A stretch of 9,497 bases of DNA, taken from CAYONP01 sp964405335 (lineage in GTDB: Bacteria; Armatimonadota; UBA10988). Location: positions 1-9,497 of the forward strand of contig CAYONP010000143.1 of the NCBI GenBank assembly GCA_964405335.1, written 5' to 3'. Below are positions 1 through 4,976 of the stretch, one piece after another. How positions within the stretch are numbered: the first letter of the stretch is position 1; the number at the start of each line of letters is the position of its first letter. The notes under the pieces are model-generated. The model saw only the letters and a list, made by a program, of their open reading frames with translations. It was not told the origin of the DNA and searched no databases. Both the position numbers and the translations under genes were made by a program.

Positions 1-14
1 GGCGGATTTCCGCC
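1..14. repeat. Palindrome at the left edge
   Basis: GGCGGATTTCCGCC has perfect 6-bp arms around a TT centre. It covers the predicted +1 of the leftward promoter, so it could be an operator or a 5' hairpin of that transcript. It may also be cut by the window edge. Confidence 0.4.
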
Positions 15-20
15 ACGCCG

Positions 21-49
21 ATTATAGGCGGGCGCCGACCGGGCGTCAA
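21..49 (-). promoter_or_regulatory. Strong sigma70-type promoter firing leftward
   Basis: On the - strand there is a TTGACG -35 box (49 to 44), a 17-bp spacer and a perfect TATAAT -10 box (26 to 21). Five of six and six of six consensus bases at ideal spacing make this the best promoter match in the window. The start point would fall near position 14, so the transcript leaves the window almost at once and its gene is not visible. Confidence 0.6.
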
Positions 50-59
50 CGCCGCCGCA

Positions 60-390
60 GATTGGCCGCCGGCGCGGTGCACCGGGTGCGGCTTGCCGCA
101 GCGCTGATTGCCCGTCGGTCAAGCAGCGGGCGCAGGTTTCAGGCCCATCGGCTTCACCCCGCCCGAGGTGGGGCGAGCGGCACCTTACCGCCTGTGCAGC
201 AGCCACGGCCGTGGCAGGCGGAACGCCACCCCTGTTCGGCCTCGACGTGAGGAACCTGGGTGGCGTCCCTGCTCCGTTGCCGGGCCAAGTCGTTGAACAC
301 TTGGGTTTGGCCGGCGGTCGGAACGGCCATGATGCCCTGGGGCGACCTGTTCGGGCCGTTGTGAAGGTGGTGTTGCGGCGGAACAGGGTC
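60..390. other. Gene-free, hairpin-rich stretch
   Basis: I see no convincing coding region here; the short open frames have arginine- and proline-rich translations with no family resemblance. Several hairpins are visible: TGCGGC/GCCGCA (87-100), CGCCC/GGGCG (160-175), a 14-bp palindrome GCCACGGCCGTGGC (202-215) enclosed by CCGCCT/AGGCGG (188-193, 216-221), and CCAAGT/ACTTGG (285-290, 299-304) enclosed by GCCGG/CCGGC (279-283, 311-315). At this GC content some hairpins arise by chance. Decayed repeats or an unrecognised structured RNA are possible. Confidence 0.4.
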
Positions 391-418
391 TTGTCCCGAG
401 CGCGTTCCCTGGTATGAT
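391..418 (+). promoter_or_regulatory. Promoter of the small acidic protein gene
   Basis: TTGTCC (391-396) lies 16 bp upstream of TATGAT (413-418), matching the sigma70 consensus at four and five of six bases. Transcription would start near 425. That supports translation from the ATG at 508 rather than the ATG at 433, which would have only about 8 nt of leader. Confidence 0.5.
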
Positions 419-507
419 AGCCCGCGTCGGATATGGGCCGGCAGCGGCTCTTACAGATCGTCCGAGTCGGCGTCGCGGGTCACGACGCAGGTTCACAGGC
501 GGAGACC

Positions 508-885
508 ATGTCCGAATTCTCGTGGTACCCAGGCAACTACACTGGGTTCGGTGTCGAAGATAGTCGCATCTACCTCCTGCCAAGCTTCAAGGTGCTGTGC
601 GTCTTGGCGAAGGATATCGACACCGAACGCGCCGACCCGATTGTCATGGCCTGTGGCCTGCGGCCCAGCGGCAACGGCGGTGAATGCTGGTGCGTCGCGC
701 CGCTGATGGAGCAGACTCGGCAGGTGCCGCCGTTCCCCAACGCCTGCTTCGCCACGCTCGACGAGGTCGAGCAGTACCTGAGCCGCCAGAACCCCGACGC
801 GTTCCCCGCGGTCGACCCGATCAGCGAAGACGAGCTGTTCCGCTTCATCGCCTTCCTCGAAGAGGGCTTCAGCCTGCCAGAGTGA
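508..885 (+). CDS. Small acidic protein of unknown function
   Basis: This encodes a 125-residue protein that I do not recognise. It opens with an aromatic-rich segment (SEFSWYPGNYTGFGVEDSR), has a hydrophobic strand-like middle (IYLLPSFKVLCVLAK), and contains three Cys near the centre, two of them in the pattern ECWC. It ends in an acidic helix-like tail (ISEDELFRFIAFLEEGFSLPE). There is no signal peptide or membrane segment, so it is probably a soluble cytoplasmic protein. The start at 508 is preferred because GGAG lies at 501-504, although the 3-nt spacing is short; an in-frame ATG at 433 would add 25 residues but has no ribosome binding site. Its own promoter lies at 391-418. It is convergent with feoB, with only 6 bp between the two stop codons, so no separate terminator fits. 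It is probably a real gene because the frame is open, has biased third positions and sits behind a promoter. Confidence 0.7.
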   Translation: MSEFSWYPGNYTGFGVEDSRIYLLPSFKVLCVLAKDIDTERADPIVMACGLRPSGNGGECWCVAPLMEQTRQVPPFPNACFATLDEVEQYLSRQNPDAFPAVDPISEDELFRFIAFLEEGFSLPE

Positions 886-891
886 GCCGGC

Positions 892-2820
892 TCAGACCCA
901 CCCCGCCAGCCGCGCGACGCCGGCCACCAGGCCGCAGACGAGCACCCCGAGCGCCAGCGGCAGCAGCGCCGCGACGGCGGTCCACCGCGCCGAACGAGTC
1001 TCGCGGTAGATGGTGATCAGCGTCGTCGAGCAGGGGTGGTGCAGCAGGACGAAGAGCACCAGGCAGACCGCGGTCAGCAGCGTCCAGCCCTGGCTCTCCA
1101 GCAGGTGCCGGACCGGTTCGGCGCCCGCCAGATCGACCAGCATGTGGTTGCCCGGGTCGGCCTGTGACCGGACGGCATAGCCCATGAACATCGTCGGGAT
1201 GACGATTTCGTTGGCCGGCACCGCGAGCAGGTAGGCGAGGAGGATCACGCCGTCGAGCCCGATCGCGTGGCCAAGCGGCTCGAGCCAGGTCGCGACGAGG
1301 TCATAGAGGCTCTGCTCGCCGACCATCAGGTTGCCGGCCAGCCAGATGGCGAGTCCCGCCGGCGCGGCGATGGCGACCGCGCGCCCGAGGACGAACAGCG
1401 TGCGGTCGATCAGGCTGGTGTAGAGCACCTGCAGCAGGCGCGGCCGGCGGTAGCTGGGCAGCTCAAAGGCGAAGGCGCTCGCCTCGCCGCGCAGCAGGGT
1501 GCGGCTGAGCAGCCACGAGCCGAGCAAGGCGCAGCCGAAGCCGAGCAGCGTGACGCCGGTCAGGCAGAGCGCCGCGGCGGCCGGGCCGGCGACGCCGGCG
1601 GCGGGGGCGAGGAACACCGCGGCAAGCAGAATGAGCGTCGGCCAGCGGCCATTGCAGGGCGCGAAGTTGTTGGTCAAAATGGCGATCAGTCGCTCGCGCG
1701 GCGACTCGATGATGCGGCAGGCGGTCACGCCCGCGGCGTTGCAGCCAAAGCCCATGCAGTGGGTCAGGGCGGTTTTGCCATGGGCGCCGCAGGAGCGGAA
1801 TAGGCGGTCGAGGTTGAACGCCACGCGCGGCAGGTAGCCGATGTCCTCGAGCAGCGTGAAGGCGGGGAAGAAGATCGCCATCGGCGGCAGCATCACCGCG
1901 ACGACCCAGGCCAGCGCCCGGAACATACCGTGGACCAGCGCGCCGGTCAGCCACCAGGGCGCGCCGAGGCCGTCTGTCAGCGCGGCCAGATCGGCCTCGA
2001 GGCCGAACAGGCAGCCGGCGAGCAGCTCGGACGGCCGATTCGCGCCGACCACGGTGAGCCAGAAGACCAACGCCAGCAGCGCGGCCATGAGCGCGAAGCC
2101 GACGGTGCGCGAGCAGACCAGGCGGTCGAGCCACTCGTCGGCCCTGCCGCGCGCGCCGGGGATCGGCCGGACGCAGGCGGCGGCGATGCGCTCGGCTTCG
2201 GCGTAGATCGCGGCCAGCACGGCGTCGTCGCCGGCGCCGTCGAAGCGCGGGCGTGCCGGCCGGCCCGGCCACTCACCGAGACAGACGCGTCGGACGGCGC
2301 CGGCCAGGGCGTCGAGCCCCTTGCCGCGGTTGCCGATGGTCGGCACGACCGGCACGCCGAGCTGGGCCGAGAGCCGCCCGGGCTCGACGCGGAGTCCGTT
2401 GCGCGCCGCCTCGTCGACCAGGTTGAGCGCGACGACGACCCGCGGCGTCAGCTCGAGGATCTGGAGCAGCAGGTTGAGGTTGCGCTCGAGCGCCGAGGCG
2501 TCGACCACGACGATGGTGCAGTCGGGCGCGCCGGCGGTGATGAACTCGCGCGCCACCTCTTCATCGACCGAGGTGGCGCGGAGCGAATAGGTGCCCGGCA
2601 GGTCGACCAGCTCGAACCGCCGGCCGCCCGAATCGAACCGCCCCACGGCGCGCTGGACGGTCTTGCCCGCCCAGTTGCCGACATGCTGCCTCAGGCCGGT
2701 GAGGCCGTTGAAGATGCAGCTCTTGCCGGTGTTCGGATTGCCCGCCAGAGCAACAGTGAAGTCGTGCGCGGTGGGACGGTCGGGCCGTTGTTGCAGGCGC
2801 AGCGGGCGGCGGCCAGCCAC
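892..2820 (-). CDS. feoB: Ferrous iron transporter FeoB
   Basis: FeoB is the inner-membrane protein that imports Fe(II), with an N-terminal GTPase-like domain. This copy has 642 residues. GTPase motifs are visible in order: G1 GNPNTGKS (27-34), the G2 Thr in GNWAGKT (about 54), G3 DLPGTYSL (73-80), G4 NLVD (133-136) and a G5-like segment TIGNRGKG (161-168). The membrane half follows from about residue 235 and carries both FeoB gate signatures: GFGCN with the conserved Cys, followed by AAG rather than the VPA of Escherichia coli, and APCNGRWP. It also has VPANEIVIP and a C-terminal HHPCSTTLITI motif, which I associate with clostridial and Bacteroidetes-type FeoB. Translation starts at a GTG, with GGAG (2828-2831) 7 nt upstream inside the end of feoA. 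The feoA stop is 2 bp before this start, so the two genes are translationally linked. No feoC is present. Confidence 0.97.
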   Translation of the reverse strand: MAGRRPLRLQQRPDRPTAHDFTVALAGNPNTGKSCIFNGLTGLRQHVGNWAGKTVQRAVGRFDSGGRRFELVDLPGTYSLRATSVDEEVAREFITAGAPDCTIVVVDASALERNLNLLLQILELTPRVVVALNLVDEAARNGLRVEPGRLSAQLGVPVVPTIGNRGKGLDALAGAVRRVCLGEWPGRPARPRFDGAGDDAVLAAIYAEAERIAAACVRPIPGARGRADEWLDRLVCSRTVGFALMAALLALVFWLTVVGANRPSELLAGCLFGLEADLAALTDGLGAPWWLTGALVHGMFRALAWVVAVMLPPMAIFFPAFTLLEDIGYLPRVAFNLDRLFRSCGAHGKTALTHCMGFGCNAAGVTACRIIESPRERLIAILTNNFAPCNGRWPTLILLAAVFLAPAAGVAGPAAAALCLTGVTLLGFGCALLGSWLLSRTLLRGEASAFAFELPSYRRPRLLQVLYTSLIDRTLFVLGRAVAIAAPAGLAIWLAGNLMVGEQSLYDLVATWLEPLGHAIGLDGVILLAYLLAVPANEIVIPTMFMGYAVRSQADPGNHMLVDLAGAEPVRHLLESQGWTLLTAVCLVLFVLLHHPCSTTLITIYRETRSARWTAVAALLPLALGVLVCGLVAGVARLAGWV

Positions 2821-2822
2821 GG

Positions 2823-3080
2823 TCAGGCTCCGCGACCGTTGAGATAGGCGACTGTGACGCCGGCGGCATCGCGGTTGCGCAGCGCCACGGTCACGCCGCG
2901 CAGGCGATAGGCCCGCGGGTCGCCGAGCGGCGCGCCGCGGACCGCCGTGACGGGGGTGCCGGGCAGGAAACCGAGGTCGAGCAGGCGGCGGCGGATGAGG
3001 CCCTCGGCGGCCACCGACAAGATCCGTCCGTCCGAGCCGACGGGCAGCGAATCGAGCCCCATCTCCTCACCCTCGCGCAT
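2823..3080 (-). CDS. feoA: Ferrous iron transport protein FeoA
   Basis: FeoA is a small cytoplasmic SH3-like protein that works with FeoB in Fe(II) uptake. This 85-residue protein shows the family pattern of a helix with RRRLLDLGFLPGTPVTAVRGAP (residues about 30-51), then a glycine-rich turn and closing beta strands (YRLRGVTVALRNRDAAGVTV). The length is normal for a stand-alone FeoA. The ATG at 3080 has GGAG with 7-nt spacing. A second in-frame ATG at 3062 also has a GAGG-type site and would give 79 residues, and the SH3 core is intact either way. It is the first gene of the feoAB operon and sits directly behind the promoter and inverted repeat at 3104-3154. Confidence 0.93.
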   Translation of the reverse strand: MREGEEMGLDSLPVGSDGRILSVAAEGLIRRRLLDLGFLPGTPVTAVRGAPLGDPRAYRLRGVTVALRNRDAAGVTVAYLNGRGA

Positions 3081-3103
3081 CGCCCAACTCCATCCCAGAC
3101 CGT

Positions 3104-3136
3104 GGATTAGCCACGACTAATCCCCAAGTTAGCCAC
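3104..3136. promoter_or_regulatory. Candidate metal-responsive operator for feoAB
   Basis: Positions 3104-3123 form a perfect inverted repeat, GGATTAG and CTAATCC around a 6-bp centre. The + strand octamer TTAGCCAC occurs at 3107-3114 inside it and again at 3129-3136, 22 bp or about two helical turns away. The second copy overlaps the predicted -10 box and the inverted repeat covers +1, which are normal repressor positions. TTAG/CTAA half-sites recall the boxes of DtxR/IdeR-type iron regulators, but the half-site spacing differs from the 19-bp DtxR consensus. The regulator itself is not in the window. Confidence 0.5.
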
Positions 3137-3154
3137 TCCGCCGCTGAATGTCAA
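3126..3154 (-). promoter_or_regulatory. Predicted feoAB promoter
   Basis: A perfect TTGACA -35 box reads from 3154 to 3149 on the - strand. A 17-bp spacer follows, then TAACTT (3131 to 3126), a weak -10 box with three of six matches. A strong -35 with a weak -10 suits a regulated promoter. The start point would be near 3119, leaving a leader of about 40 nt before feoA. Confidence 0.45.
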
Positions 3155-3166
3155 GCCGTTCGCGGA

Positions 3167-3249
3167 GGGGTCAGGTCCCATTCTGCCGTCATCGGTTACG
3201 AAACTGCGCCGAGTCCGTTACTAGCCGATCGATCTTGAGACCTGACCCC
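3167..3249. repeat. REP/MITE-like inverted repeat pair
   Basis: GGGGTCAGGTCCC (3167-3179) and GAGACCTGACCCC (3237-3249) are inverted copies matching at 12 of 13 positions, 57 bp apart. GGGGTCAG-type ends are common in small intergenic elements linked to IS200-like/Y1 (REP-associated tyrosine) transposases, as far as I recall. No transposase frame is present, so this would be a non-autonomous element or a remnant. It sits in the divergent intergenic region between feoA and the dioxygenase operon. Confidence 0.55.
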
Positions 3250-3260
3250 GGGTTGCGCTG

Positions 3261-3288
3261 CTGACGCGCTGGGAGGGTGCACCATAAT
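3261..3288 (+). promoter_or_regulatory. Promoter of the dioxygenase-phosphoesterase operon
   Basis: CTGACG (3261-3266) and CATAAT (3283-3288) are separated by 16 bp and match the sigma70 consensus at four and five of six bases. Transcription would start near 3295, giving a leader of about 15 nt that contains the AGGGG ribosome binding site. Confidence 0.45.
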
Positions 3289-3309
3289 CGCTGAGAGCGA
3301 GGGGTGAGC

Positions 3310-4128
3310 ATGAAGTCGCCGACGGTCCGGCTCAGCGACGCACAGGTCGCCAGCCTTCACGAGCAGGGGTTCCTGAGTCTCGAGCAGCTCTCGCCGCCGG
3401 ACGAGATTGCCTGGATGATCGGCATCTACGACCGGCTGTTCGCCGAGCGGGCCGGCCATGCCGAGGGCAATCACTTCGATCTGGCCGGCAGCGACGACGA
3501 GGCCGACGACCTGAACCTGCCGCAGATTCTCGGCCCCTCGCGCTACGCGCCCGAGCTGGCCGAGACGGTGCTGCGCGCCAATGTCGAGCAGATCGCTCGG
3601 CAGGTGCTCGGGCCCGAAGCCGGCGTCGGCGGCGACCACGCGATCCTCAAACCGGCGCGCGGCGGCGTGGCCACGCCGTGGCACCAGGACGAGGCCTATT
3701 GGGACTCGGCGCTGGACTACACCGCGGTCAGCGTCTGGGTGCCGCTGCAGGATGCGCCGGTCGAGTCGGGCTGCCTTCACTTTGTCCCCGGCACCCACCG
3801 CATGGAGGTGCTGAGCCACCACACAATCGGCCACGACCCTCGGATCCACGCCCTCGAGATCGATCCGAGCGACCGGTACGATCTGTCGACCGCGGTCGCC
3901 TGCCCGCTGCGGGCCGGCGGCGCGACGCTCCATTTCTCCCGCACGATGCACTATGCCGGGCCGAACCTGACCGATCGACCGCGTCGGGCCTACATCATCG
4001 GCTTCGGCATCCCACCCACGCGACGCGCCGAGCCGCGCGACTTCTCCTGGAACGCCGGCAAACAGACGGCCCGGCAGAAGCGCGCGGCCGACGCACTCGC
4101 GAAGCGGCAGGCGGAGACCGCCCGATGA
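3310..4128 (+). CDS. PhyH-family Fe(II)/2-oxoglutarate dioxygenase
   Basis: This is a cytoplasmic phytanoyl-CoA dioxygenase-like enzyme of 272 residues, the usual length for the family. Such enzymes hydroxylate a substrate using Fe(II), O2 and 2-oxoglutarate; the substrate here cannot be read from sequence. The iron triad is intact: H125 and D127 in TPWHQDEAYW, and distal H214 in MHYAGPN. R225 or R226 in RPRRAYIIGF is the likely 2-oxoglutarate-binding Arg. GCLHFVPGTHR (154-164) is a typical family core strand. The ATG at 3310 is chosen because AGGGG (3300-3304) lies 5 nt upstream; a GTG at 3304 is possible but overlaps that site. It is the first gene of an operon, and its stop overlaps the next start by 4 bp (ATGA). 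The last 25 residues are a basic, Ala/Arg-rich tail beyond the catalytic core. Confidence 0.92.
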   Translation: MKSPTVRLSDAQVASLHEQGFLSLEQLSPPDEIAWMIGIYDRLFAERAGHAEGNHFDLAGSDDEADDLNLPQILGPSRYAPELAETVLRANVEQIARQVLGPEAGVGGDHAILKPARGGVATPWHQDEAYWDSALDYTAVSVWVPLQDAPVESGCLHFVPGTHRMEVLSHHTIGHDPRIHALEIDPSDRYDLSTAVACPLRAGGATLHFSRTMHYAGPNLTDRPRRAYIIGFGIPPTRRAEPRDFSWNAGKQTARQKRAADALAKRQAETAR

Positions 4129-4946
4129 GCGCGGTCAGCCTCGACGAGCTCTACACCCCCACCGCGGTGGCCGAACGCCTGCCCGACTGGTCGGCGGTCG
4201 ATGAGACGGCGCTGACGACCTTCGCCGCGCAGGGCTATCTGGTCATCGAACGGGCCTTCGACGCGGCCACGGTGACCGCCGCGCAGGCGGCCATCGACTC
4301 ACTGATGATGCGGCCCGACACGCGGCGCTGCCTGCAGTTCGAGCCGACGGCGCCGGGCGACCTGGCAGAGGCCGACCTGGCCACCAAGCGGACCTGGATC
4401 CGCAAGCTGATGTGGTTTGTCGAGCACGATGCGCGGCTCGGCGACATGGCTCGCGACCCGGCGCTGGTCGCCACGCTGAGCCGCCTGATGGGCGAGCCGC
4501 CGGTGCTGTTCCAGGATATGGCGCTGCTCAAGCCGGCCGGCGTCGGCAGCGAGAAGCCGTGGCACCAGGATTGTGCCTACTTCAACATCGACCCGGCCGC
4601 GCGGGTGGTCGGCGTCTGGATCGCGCTCGACCAAGCCACGCCGGCCAACGGCTGCATGCACATCGTGCCCGGCTCGCACCGCGCCGGGCCGCTGGGTCAC
4701 TTCAAGCGGCGCGACTGGCAGATCTGCGACACCGACATCGACCTCGGCGGGATCGTCGCCGTGCCGCTGCCGCCCGGCGGCGCGCTGCTGTTCAGTGGAT
4801 TGCTCCATCACGGCACGCCGCCGAACCGCTCGGAGCGGCCGCGGCGGGCGCTGCAGTACCACTACAAGAACGCGGCGTGCGAAGATATCCCGCTCGAACA
4901 GCGCCTGGCCATCTTCGGCGCCGAGGGCAGGGGAGCCGAGTGCTGA
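4125..4946 (+). CDS. Second PhyH-family dioxygenase
   Basis: This is a 273-residue Fe(II)/2-oxoglutarate-dependent dioxygenase of the PhyH family and a diverged neighbour of the preceding gene. The iron ligands are H147 and D149 in KPWHQDCAYF, and the distal His is H229 in HHGTPPN. R240 or R241 in RPRRALQYHY is the probable 2-oxoglutarate anchor. GCMHIVPGSHR (176-186) matches the corresponding core of its neighbour. The two proteins differ much more outside the motifs, so they are probably not a recent duplication and may act on different substrates or on successive steps. The start overlaps the upstream stop as ATGA, with GGAG 8 nt upstream, indicating coupled translation. The open frame extends further upstream to 3678 but lies inside the first dioxygenase there, and that part is not credible. 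The substrate is unknown. Confidence 0.92.
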   Translation: MSAVSLDELYTPTAVAERLPDWSAVDETALTTFAAQGYLVIERAFDAATVTAAQAAIDSLMMRPDTRRCLQFEPTAPGDLAEADLATKRTWIRKLMWFVEHDARLGDMARDPALVATLSRLMGEPPVLFQDMALLKPAGVGSEKPWHQDCAYFNIDPAARVVGVWIALDQATPANGCMHIVPGSHRAGPLGHFKRRDWQICDTDIDLGGIVAVPLPPGGALLFSGLLHHGTPPNRSERPRRALQYHYKNAACEDIPLEQRLAIFGAEGRGAEC

Positions 4947-4976
4947 GACGAACCGCGCCGTGACCGGAGCCTGCCC

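Noticed and set aside
185..583. A 132-residue - strand open frame over the left gap and gene start
   Set aside because: The translation is arginine/proline-rich with no family resemblance, and it overlaps the promoter and start of the + strand gene at 508. It looks like a by-product of high GC.
1930..2847. A 305-residue + strand open frame opposite feoB
   Set aside because: It lies entirely antisense to clearly recognisable feoB sequence and its composition is typical of a GC-rich antisense frame.
3196..3951. A 251-residue - strand open frame opposite the first dioxygenase
   Set aside because: It mirrors codons of an intact PhyH gene, crosses the REP-like element and lacks family features.
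3678..4124. In-frame upstream extension of the second dioxygenase
   Set aside because: It lies inside the first dioxygenase in another frame, is compositionally unlike a PhyH N-terminus, and the ATGA overlap with a ribosome binding site gives a clear start at 4125.
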